A stretch of 13,001 bases of DNA, from positions 1 through 13,001 of the forward strand of contig DATIHT010000076.1 in the NCBI GenBank assembly GCA_035480415.1, written 5' to 3'. The notes under the pieces were generated by a model that saw only the letters and a program-made list of their open reading frames with translations, was not told the DNA's origin and ran no database searches. The position numbers were made by a program, and so were the translations under genes. The DNA comes from DATIHT01 sp035480415. GTDB lineage: Bacteria; Patescibacteriota; Microgenomatia; Curtissbacterales; GWA2-41-24. The first letter of the stretch is position 1; the number at the start of each line of letters is the position of its first letter. Shown here one piece after another: positions 7,301 through 13,001 of the stretch.

Positions 7301-8676
7301 TATTGGACAGTCTTTATAGGACTGGTGTGATTTCAAATGACCCAGAAGAATTACGTGAATGGAGAGATAGCATTGTTAATAATAAATTGACATATTTTGA
7401 TGTTAGACGAAAAGAAATGAGAAAGATATTTCGTGACAAGCTCGCTGAAATGGATTTAAAAGTAGACACGGGAAAGCATCAATGGGATAACAATGCGGCT
7501 GTTCCAGGAATAATGACAGCAGCGGATAGAATGAGAGAGCATAGAATGCCGGATGAGTCGGCTGATATAGACGCCGAAGCGTTGCAGGAGCTGGATGATT
7601 CCGGTGCTTTGTCATCTGCAGAGCTGAACGCATTTGATCTTTCTTATATTTTTCAACATGCTGCATACAATGTTATCCGCATTTACGGGAAAGCTTCTTT
7701 AACAAGAGAGTACCGCGAAAGACGTTCTGATGATGCGGAAGCTTTGGTGATTAACGCTTCATCCAACATGTATAACAGTTTTATTGTTGACCATAATTGG
7801 GAGTATTTTCATCCGGATTTTGAGCATCGTGGTAGAGGTTTGGGTGTAGACGAGTCTAACGAGCTGATGCGAGCTGGTTTTCCTGGAAGGTATCACTGGA
7901 TCTTTCCTCATATTTCTATGGCGGTTAGATTCGGCAGTCATTTTTTGACACCACAAGACAAGGAAAAAGTTCGTATTAGACGCGATGAGCTAATAAGGGA
8001 TAACGTGCCATTTTTGCCTGAAGACCCGGAAAAAAGAGGAGATTTTGAAGATTTAATGGAGGGTTATGCCAAACGTGAGCTTTTTGATTCCGGTGCAATT
8101 TCTTTTGCAGGTGAGAAATTTAGTACAGTTGCAGAAGAAAAAGAGGCGATGACGAAATATGCTCTTATTGATAATAACGATGATCGCTTAAGGCACTTGA
8201 AATGGGTTAAGAAATTTCAGCACTTTTTAAACACCTTGGACCCAAGGCTGTTTCAAGAGTTAACAGATAAGTCGAAGGATGCTCCATCGACCAGGAATGC
8301 CAGGACTTGGTTGTGGACGAGTTTTATGATGGAAGGTTACTACAAGGCCTCTCGTAAAAGGCAGCAATATTTTAGTGATCCGGATGTAACCAGTACCCAG
8401 TGGGAAGGTTTTATTGAGAACGCTGTGAGCCGTGGCGATATGCTTCCAGAGCAAGGCCAAGAATTTATCAAGAGAAAATTGGGTATGGGTCCAGGGTTAT
8501 TGGGAAAATCATTTTTTAGGACTATGAGGGCGCTTTGGGAAGACGAAAAAAGGGAAAACCAGATAAAGCGTAAGGGGTGGATTTTGAGAATACTTGCCCT
8601 TTTCGGAACCATGGCCATTGCTGGGTTTGGTCAGGGTTCAAAGGGACTGGGTGAGCAGCTTAAAAATACAAAATAA
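4330..8676 (+). CDS. giant uncharacterised tail-anchored protein (1448 residues)
   Basis: I do not recognise a family. Residues 1-20 are short and neutral; about 25-90 are a Lys/Glu/Ala-rich, probably disordered or coiled segment. A second charged region runs to a PPPPTPG linker at 346-352. From about 353 to 1410 the protein is a long, mostly helical region rich in Trp, Arg, Asp and Glu, with no P-loop or other catalytic motif that I can see. There is no signal peptide; a single hydrophobic segment lies at about 1416-1433, after a basic RKG-type boundary, leaving a short KGLGEQLKNTK tail. The bulk should thus stay in the cytoplasm, held to the membrane by its C-terminus. ATG 4330 is the first start codon after the in-frame stop at 4285-4287; ATG 4390 is an alternative. 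Neither has a clear Shine-Dalgarno sequence. The position, between the VirB4 gene and the VirB6-like operon, suggests a lineage-specific part or partner of the same machine, but this is inference. It ends 3 bp from the convergent gene. Confidence 0.88.
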   Translation: MTNIQESVLTNRYGNLYTGYMPSGRVAERNADKGESSDSEQEATKKKAAEKKAVGTAKEKPQKKSTFQKELDKQEKKLKEQGPEKASFAEVRRGLEISAAIQDEKHPKGSINSAELKRLLITKGHFSEKVVEKMELAEMIVAFQMVVKHTDIAEPTVADVGVDEKSASYKPTKKELEMMVAQVKGEGEETLTVDKVREYVEEPKKGEVPDLSKVEGILASLQAAGLMQDVTITPEMVSADEARKIEIERINAHANDGKTEVIYETEIGSEPVRLYSGREGELSLSEMSDAKYNAKNLTKIIEDAGLARDAALPKDFDEWSLKQRQDYVAQNFDVKPTGAKFEGVMPPPPTPGAIDFETRLDQHIRAYGGDYSGDRLSRAWSLTDQIGGALRRGEITDTEYASLMTRMADEVQNTNQEVRKEAQQDHQYRQMQAELDNNFGTVYKLAKRLLENGDHDALRLLERAREMSIEIHDLPPGFDIERKATWQNKIEHFQFYDAEGNLIANENYDYYQFVFEVTRAVQQVAGSRGKEAVRGILGAGLTRDHVTPTRTIAGVDKDYLLSRFVSNDPSKTLIREMDNFYEYLRKNLSPSERNALIGDIEREGPLATSSIRSGLIPFQNRMGQLAMMVFLSNETRLDRSGLRLWAGLRAIEGVSDGIKYSEVAQAPGNWRDTELNMDRFLGTIELTGLSGQDAQQYIGLAYQMLTLVPLDNPEGAGIYAKVKRKIEAFKFKQFMTITWHQSSGDPEKMAHIFGAEMEGVKEETFSDVVDRFWRDPQGRSYFVKHDAGTPDERVEWINIHDTAHRLYSERYRDEMGVVKNIVQELTRYSIMDHIDDPLDPDTMNAITTAIDFRNLPAEWKQSIPNTPEGNAEWDRRYGRRLMGTTTVEKGLDPAVWRNMTKWELELQMARQWIFNKWNAMAVDTHFKHKHPTWFDAAGNLTQTWAEGGMRGSMTKAIVQAWYRETTVHGAFGDVEQKGEADEVKTGDVDDLLDSLYRTGVISNDPEELREWRDSIVNNKLTYFDVRRKEMRKIFRDKLAEMDLKVDTGKHQWDNNAAVPGIMTAADRMREHRMPDESADIDAEALQELDDSGALSSAELNAFDLSYIFQHAAYNVIRIYGKASLTREYRERRSDDAEALVINASSNMYNSFIVDHNWEYFHPDFEHRGRGLGVDESNELMRAGFPGRYHWIFPHISMAVRFGSHFLTPQDKEKVRIRRDELIRDNVPFLPEDPEKRGDFEDLMEGYAKRELFDSGAISFAGEKFSTVAEEKEAMTKYALIDNNDDRLRHLKWVKKFQHFLNTLDPRLFQELTDKSKDAPSTRNARTWLWTSFMMEGYYKASRKRQQYFSDPDVTSTQWEGFIENAVSRGDMLPEQGQEFIKRKLGMGPGLLGKSFFRTMRALWEDEKRENQIKRKGWILRILALFGTMAIAGFGQGSKGLGEQLKNTK

Positions 8677-8679
8677 CAA

Positions 8680-10287
8680 TTAGCGACCTTTTCGTCCGAA
8701 ACGTGTCGTTCCGGGTATGGCCTCGTACTGACCTTGGTCTCCAAATAATCGTTCGGATTCGATTGCTTCTCTTCTGTACTTTGGTTCGTTGCGTCTTGCA
8801 GCCATGTAGTCTAATCCTAAGCCAACTCCTGGTACATGTGGTGCAACCTCACCGGCAAAGCCTCTTGCTGCTCCGGCACCGGCTGCGACGCCTGCCATGA
8901 TTCCGCCACCCAGGTTTGGTCCACCTTTGACTCCGAGTGCACCTTTGACCAACTCTGTTGCCTGGGGAACCATAAATAAAATCCCAAGACCGATTATTTT
9001 ACCGATGGCATTGGCACTAAATCCACCAACTAAAAGCGGGAATTTTAGCCCTGAACAGCCTAGTTGTCCTATTTGTTGTGCTGCGCCTGCTGCACAATTA
9101 TTTAGCTCTCCGCCGCCTGTTCCGCCAAAATTGCCAATTCCAGTTATTACACCGACCAGAATGATCATCAGAGAAACTACAGGGAAAACGGCAATGTTGC
9201 TGGCCATTTGTTTGAACCAGTCTTTTGCGCCATTGTTACCAGGAAGTGCCTGGATTAGAAAGAAAAATGGAGCAGCTAAGGTGAGGAGGATGATCATTAC
9301 GTATGCCATGAGGAGCATGATAAAAATTCTAAACATAATAAATAGGGCCGCAATGCCGATAATTAAACCTGAAATTGGGCCTATTCCTATTTTAAGAAGA
9401 TCATTAATTGGTCCAAGATCAATAATGCTGTCCAAGATGCTATTTACTGCTCCCGCTGCCGTCCCAAATATGTCGGTCCACGAACTGAGAAAAACATGGA
9501 AAATACTGTGGCCAAATATTGCTGTTGAAGCGTCGCCAGCGTTGATTACACCTGTTTGCGCAAGGAGATTAATAACGAGATTGATTAATATAAACATAAT
9601 GTCGATCATGAAGCCTGCGATTGCGTAACTGAAAGTAACTAAAACTAAAGCAATCACAATTCTTGGAATAGAGTCCTGCACTGTTGCTACTGCCTGTGAG
9701 GAAATGTGCGCACGGAACATTACCATAAAACCGATTATTATAAAAACAATAATGAAGCCTACATATGATGCATTTCTGAACACTGTCCAAAGAGCTTGGA
9801 CCGGTTGAAGAGCAGAGTAGCCTATTCCTCCGATATTTTGTGCATAGGCAGGCTGGACGGGATTAAATTTGTGGATTTCGTAGGCAAAATACTGAACGCC
9901 GGAGGCTGGTGGGTTAGCGTAAAGATTTGCTACCAGCTTTGACGTGGATGCCAAGGCGCTGCTGCCTTTTATTACCTGGGCTACTTCAGGATGAAGTGTA
10001 TCTACACCAAGAACTTGTGCATTAAGAGCATTAATAATTCCCATAGTTGAATTCAGGGTAAAACCTTTATCGTCAAAATTATTGGCCTTTATCATGCACT
10101 GGTTTATTTGATTTACGATTTCCTGATTTGAGGCGTCGGCAGCCGGAGCCGGACATGGCGTTGTGGTTGCGGCATGGACAGGGGGAGCATAGAGGATAGA
10201 GCTTAGAGCATAGAGGATAGAGAAAAAAATAACGCTTAACACTAAACGCTTAACACTAAACGCAATTTTTAGGACAGAAACATTCAT
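8680..10287 (-). CDS. VirB6/TrbL-like polytopic membrane protein with signal peptide
   Basis: Probable inner-membrane channel component of a type IV secretion-type machine. From the ATG at 10285-10287 the protein has 535 residues. A signal peptide (about 1-39) ends in VHA before ATTTPCP. An extracytoplasmic region of about 135 residues follows, then hydrophobic segments at about 176-192, 208-243 (two helices), 305-348 (two helices), 365-385 and 417-441. A Gly/Ala-rich stretch and a basic, hydrophilic C-terminal tail ending RKGR close the protein. This arrangement resembles the TrbL/VirB6 proteins seen beside VirB4 in CPR genomes; sequence similarity itself is weak by eye. The frame extends upstream to a TTG at 10308, but the ATG gives the more usual start; neither has a Shine-Dalgarno sequence. 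It is the last gene of a three-gene minus-strand run. The signal-peptide region is encoded by heptad tandem repeats. The 69-bp spacer before it (10288-10356) holds no clear promoter. Confidence 0.8.
   Translation of the reverse strand: MNVSVLKIAFSVKRLVLSVIFFSILYALSSILYAPPVHAATTTPCPAPAADASNQEIVNQINQCMIKANNFDDKGFTLNSTMGIINALNAQVLGVDTLHPEVAQVIKGSSALASTSKLVANLYANPPASGVQYFAYEIHKFNPVQPAYAQNIGGIGYSALQPVQALWTVFRNASYVGFIIVFIIIGFMVMFRAHISSQAVATVQDSIPRIVIALVLVTFSYAIAGFMIDIMFILINLVINLLAQTGVINAGDASTAIFGHSIFHVFLSSWTDIFGTAAGAVNSILDSIIDLGPINDLLKIGIGPISGLIIGIAALFIMFRIFIMLLMAYVMIILLTLAAPFFFLIQALPGNNGAKDWFKQMASNIAVFPVVSLMIILVGVITGIGNFGGTGGGELNNCAAGAAQQIGQLGCSGLKFPLLVGGFSANAIGKIIGLGILFMVPQATELVKGALGVKGGPNLGGGIMAGVAAGAGAARGFAGEVAPHVPGVGLGLDYMAARRNEPKYRREAIESERLFGDQGQYEAIPGTTRFGRKGR
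10185..10260. repeat. two heptad repeat families inside the signal-peptide coding region
   Basis: On the plus strand, units GAGCATA, GAGGATA, GAGCTTA, GAGCATA and GAGGATA are consecutive over 10185-10219. After a short A-rich gap, CGCTTAA and CACTAAA alternate twice over 10233-10260. Both have an exact 7-bp period. Read on the minus strand they lie in the VirB6-like gene. The first family has a 21-bp higher-order repeat (three units, seven codons), giving the near-duplicate peptides SILYALS and SILYAPP. Confidence 0.85.
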
Positions 10288-10356
10288 CTTGCAGGCGAGG
10301 CGCGTCAAAAACGGCCTAAATCCAAGGTAACATATGGCGGGTTGTTGGGCAAGTTT

Positions 10357-10863
10357 TTAACAACCGTCCGGGAGGCTAGAGAAGCCTGGGTTATTTTTTG
10401 CCAGCTCCTTGGTTGCCGGACGGAATCGGACGTTAAGGTAGCAGAGATCTTTGTCTTCTAGCCCTTGGTTTAAAAACCACCTTGCGGCTTCCTGTTTATA
10501 AATATTTAAAGGTTCGTTATATATAGTTACGAAAAATACGTTTGGGGAGGTGATGTATTTGATGTTGTAGTTTTGATTCTGCTCAAGTGTAATATCGCCT
10601 TCGTTGTTGGATATTTGTTTTTGCAAAATCTTTTGTCTTTTTTCATCGATTGTTGATTTTTGTTCTTGCGGAGGTGGGGTAGGATAGGCAATATTGTTGC
10701 TTTCTATAGGAGTTTCCTGGGTATAGTTTGATGGTGGACTTGATTTTTTGTCGGAAGATTTGTTCAGAGCAGAGAAAATCACAAAGATTATCAGGACACC
10801 AAATATTGCTGCTAATGCGAACAACGCAATTTTTGATTTGGATTGAATTTGAATTAAGTTCAT
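10357..10863 (-). CDS. small single-pass membrane protein with extracytoplasmic C-terminal domain
   Basis: No family is recognised. From ATG 10861-10863 it has 168 residues: a short basic N-terminus, one strongly hydrophobic segment at 11-33, a Ser/Pro/Gln-rich linker (about 36-70), a charged helix (about 70-88) and a compact C-terminal region (about 90-168) with two cysteines, C141 and the final residue C168, which could form a disulfide. The start is supported by a 4-base ATGA overlap with the stop of the preceding gene, which suggests translational coupling; a weak AGG lies just before it. Longer reading from a TTG at 10875 is less likely. Co-expression with a wall-cutting enzyme upstream and a VirB6-like protein downstream suggests an accessory, VirB8-like or anchoring role, but no sequence motif proves it. 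Confidence 0.82.
   Translation of the reverse strand: MNLIQIQSKSKIALFALAAIFGVLIIFVIFSALNKSSDKKSSPPSNYTQETPIESNNIAYPTPPPQEQKSTIDEKRQKILQKQISNNEGDITLEQNQNYNIKYITSPNVFFVTIYNEPLNIYKQEAARWFLNQGLEDKDLCYLNVRFRPATKELAKNNPGFSSLPDGC
10860..10863 (-). promoter_or_regulatory. ATGA stop-start overlap (translational coupling)
   Basis: The TGA stop of the transglycosylase gene (10862-10860) shares bases with the ATG of the small membrane protein (10863-10861). With only a weak AGG nearby, the ribosome probably reinitiates, which ties the amounts of the two proteins together and fixes the start of the second gene. Confidence 0.6.
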
Positions 10864-13001
10864 GTGCCTGCACAAGCCCAGTAGTCGAAACTACCGTGGA
10901 GCCTTTGGTTTTTATAGTTTACAGCATTTTTTACCTGCTGGCTGAGTGATTGGTTTGCAAGCCACCATGGGACGCGACCATTGTCTAGCGGTCCATTTGT
11001 GGGGTTGTTCCCTATTCCCATTTGGAATAGTCCCCAGGCTCCTGCAGGGTCCGGCGTATCTGCTTGCCCAGCTTCATGATGGTGTCTCATATTGTTCGGG
11101 TTAAAGCCGCTTTCACAACTGACAACTCTATAAAACCAAAAATCGGCATTTGCAGGGTCGAATTGACGTAGTGTGGAATAAAGTTTACTCTCGCTGTAGT
11201 CGCAGCTAGGATCTCCAAAATTGCCGGTTTCGTTAAAGTATTTAGTTGGATACTCACCTGTGGGTAAATATTTTCCGCCACAAGTGTTTGCTGGATAGGA
11301 TGTTGGTTGTGGACTTCCTTGGGTTGCTGCTGCTGCTTCTATATTGCAGTTTTGTTTTATATTTAATTCTTGCTGAAGAGCAATTGGTTTAAGTGCAACG
11401 TCACGAACAAAATTTTTACCACAATCTACACCGCCAACGAAACGTTCTTTAGGATCTGAGCCTTGAGAATCTTTTGTTGAGCCTGCAAGTTGTTTGAACG
11501 CTTCACCTACACAATCCCGATTTTTATCACCCAAAAGAACACATGATGTGAACAATCCACCGAGCGCCTGACAGAGAGGATCATCGCCATTTTTTGCCAA
11601 ACACATGTCAAGAATTTCCTGTTGATTTAAGCCTCCCTTTTCTTCCTCCACGGCTTTGGGGGTGAAAAGACCAAAAATTCCTGGCCTGCCAGTTTTTTGA
11701 TTTAATAAGCTTGGATCTTCTTGCGAATATAAAGTGTTGTTCCAGATTGCTGCAATCCAGGGTATTTGAATATCTGGATAAATTTGTAATGACAGTTTGC
11801 ACAAGTATCGGCCACCCTGTCTTGGTTCACAAGAATCAAAAATGCCATCGTTGCCGACAGAATTTGGGTCGATTGTCACATAACCATTAAGGCTTCTTAT
11901 AAAAGTACAGACTACATTTGGGTTATTTTTCTCCAATTTGTTGCTGTCATCTTTGTTTGTACATGAGACCCCTGGTTTTGATGCTTCGTACTGTGGAAGA
12001 GGACAATAGGGTGCGTCTCCTTCTTTCCCGCCTGTGATTGGTTTAATACACGATTGACTTAGATCGTCCGCTGCATTTGCTGTTTTTACTGGATTGGCAA
12101 ATTTTAGGGAGATTTTTACTGCTTTTTTTAAATTTGTTGCAGAGTCTCTGATTAATTCCCAACATTTTTCGATAGTAAAAGAAATAGGATTTTGGTTGGG
12201 TTCTATGACACCGTGGTCTTGATACGACTGAGCTTCTTTGGGAACTACTATGCGATTGAGTTGATCGGAGATTGCAGTTGTTCGAAAAAATTCTGGCATT
12301 ACAAAATCAATGGGGTCACCTGTTACTGGTGGGCACTGACCGTTTTGTTGAAGTTTTTTTAAGCCGTTTTTACCAATTATATAGTGAAAATATATTTCTC
12401 CTTGATAAAACTCACTCCATGCTGTGGGAATTTTTTCCCAATATTTACCCCATGTATTTAACCAATTGTCATTTGATGTTCCTTCTGGTGCTGTTGGCAA
12501 GCCGTATTCTGTGACAAGATCGTAAATTGTTTTTTGATCACCCTGGTTGTCTGTATCTGTGTATTTATTTGCTGATTCTGGTAAATTTGGGTGTTCGTAG
12601 ATATATTTTATATATTTTTCTTTAAGTGGATCGATAACAGACTTGGGCGACGTTTTTTGATCCGCGCCGTGATATTGATTAAAATCCTGCGAGTTTAGGT
12701 CGTTGATGTTTGCTGTTGTGTGTGAACTTGTTTGAAATTCTCCCTCCAAATAGTTGGAATTAGTATTTGCAAAAAGAGACTGCAGTTTAGAAAAGTCGAT
12801 AGTGAATGAGTAGTTAATTTTTGGCAAATCTACTTGTTGGCCAGGGGATCCTAGCACTTCTAACGCGTTGTTGCCGTCCCATTTTAAATTAGGAAGAGCC
12901 GTTCCATCTTTGTCTGTAATGTAATTTGGTACGAGGTCTGAAGTTGTTTGAGGATTTTTACATGGTTGCGGGTCTGGCGGGCTAGGATTTGGAGCAGCAA
13001 G
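10860..13001 (-). CDS. large Cys-rich exported protein ending in a lytic transglycosylase domain (N-terminus outside window)
   Basis: The minus-strand frame stays open to the window edge, so the visible 713 residues lack the N-terminus; the internal GTG at 12857 is not the start. The edge begins with a Pro/Asn/Asp-rich stretch (APNPSPPDPQPC). The long middle has no recognised domain but contains many of the 19 visible cysteines, which suggests an extracytoplasmic protein held by disulfides. The last ~100 residues look like a soluble lytic transglycosylase/lysozyme fold: VVSCESGFNPN, with the presumed catalytic Glu at visible residue 630 (codon 11112-11114), then AWGLFQMG, and a final helix leading to YWACAG. 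Such domains cleave peptidoglycan glycan strands to let an envelope machine pass; VirB1 does this in type IV secretion, but VirB1 is small, whereas here the enzyme is the end of a large protein. The gene overlaps the next by ATGA. The signal peptide cannot be seen. Confidence 0.85.
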   Translation of the reverse strand, partial: LAAPNPSPPDPQPCKNPQTTSDLVPNYITDKDGTALPNLKWDGNNALEVLGSPGQQVDLPKINYSFTIDFSKLQSLFANTNSNYLEGEFQTSSHTTANINDLNSQDFNQYHGADQKTSPKSVIDPLKEKYIKYIYEHPNLPESANKYTDTDNQGDQKTIYDLVTEYGLPTAPEGTSNDNWLNTWGKYWEKIPTAWSEFYQGEIYFHYIIGKNGLKKLQQNGQCPPVTGDPIDFVMPEFFRTTAISDQLNRIVVPKEAQSYQDHGVIEPNQNPISFTIEKCWELIRDSATNLKKAVKISLKFANPVKTANAADDLSQSCIKPITGGKEGDAPYCPLPQYEASKPGVSCTNKDDSNKLEKNNPNVVCTFIRSLNGYVTIDPNSVGNDGIFDSCEPRQGGRYLCKLSLQIYPDIQIPWIAAIWNNTLYSQEDPSLLNQKTGRPGIFGLFTPKAVEEEKGGLNQQEILDMCLAKNGDDPLCQALGGLFTSCVLLGDKNRDCVGEAFKQLAGSTKDSQGSDPKERFVGGVDCGKNFVRDVALKPIALQQELNIKQNCNIEAAAATQGSPQPTSYPANTCGGKYLPTGEYPTKYFNETGNFGDPSCDYSESKLYSTLRQFDPANADFWFYRVVSCESGFNPNNMRHHHEAGQADTPDPAGAWGLFQMGIGNNPTNGPLDNGRVPWWLANQSLSQQVKNAVNYKNQRLHGSFDYWACAGT

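Noticed and set aside
8696..8714. Terminator hairpin (CCGAAACG with CGTTCCGG) after the giant gene
   Set aside because: The stem has a mismatch, lies inside the opposite gene's coding sequence, and has no T run after it on either strand.
8897..9628. 243-residue plus-strand open frame
   Set aside because: It lies fully antisense to the VirB6-like gene. Its composition (Pro, Ile, Met and Arg rich) is what the complement of a membrane-protein gene gives, and it shows no domain.
10288..10308. TTG start that would lengthen the VirB6-like protein by seven residues
   Set aside because: The ATG at 10285-10287 leaves a normal signal peptide with a lysine-bearing N-region; the extra residues add nothing recognisable.
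10864..10875. TTG start four codons upstream for the small membrane protein
   Set aside because: The ATG that overlaps the previous stop as ATGA is a better start.
12855..12857. GTG as the true start of the transglycosylase protein
   Set aside because: The frame continues without a stop to the window edge with protein-like composition, and a start here would leave an exported protein with no signal peptide.

Overview
The window looks like a chromosomal segment of a Candidate Phyla Radiation (Patescibacteria) bacterium, probably of the Microgenomates side. The reasons are gene content and style: a VirB4-type ATPase near a VirB6/TrbL-like membrane protein, a very large tail-anchored orphan protein, two 'four helix bundle' (S23/TIGR02436-type) genes, almost no Shine-Dalgarno sequences, AT-rich spacers built of short repeats, and standard stop usage (TGA is a stop, so not the recoded Gracilibacteria/Absconditabacteria). 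The lineage is an inference; no rRNA or ribosomal protein gene is present to fix it.

Layout. Bases 1-66 are the 3' end of an unidentified plus-strand gene. After a repeat-rich spacer comes the VirB4-type ATPase (187-2016, +). A small module then separates this ATPase from the rest of the secretion-type genes: a four-helix-bundle gene (2070-2429, +), then on the minus strand an ATPase/winged-helix regulator (2492-3754) preceded by a second four-helix-bundle gene (3777-4139). A repeat-filled divergent spacer (4140-4329) leads to a 1448-residue uncharacterised protein (4330-8676, +) with one C-terminal membrane segment. It meets tail to tail, with only 3 bp between, a minus-strand operon. In order of transcription this operon encodes a cysteine-rich exported protein ending in a lytic transglycosylase domain (13001-10860, N-terminus outside the window), a small single-pass membrane protein (10863-10357), and a polytopic VirB6/TrbL-like channel protein with a signal peptide (10287-8680).

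How the genes may work together. VirB4 (cytoplasmic motor), a VirB6/TrbL-like pore, a wall-cutting transglycosylase and a small anchored partner are the expected core of a reduced type IV secretion, DNA-uptake or pilus-like envelope machine. The giant tail-anchored protein lies between the two halves and may be a lineage-specific part of it. The STAND-like winged-helix regulator may control the locus, but nothing in the sequence proves this.

The most unusual feature is a set of tracts of imperfect tandem repeats, all with a period of 7 bp but with a different unit in each place (AAATTTN type, CTAGNNN type, GAGNNTA type, CNCTNAA type). They fill the main spacers, flank both four-helix-bundle genes, provide the stop codon of one of them, and run through the start of the VirB6-like gene, where they encode its signal peptide. 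No tRNA, rRNA, CRISPR array or insertion sequence was seen.
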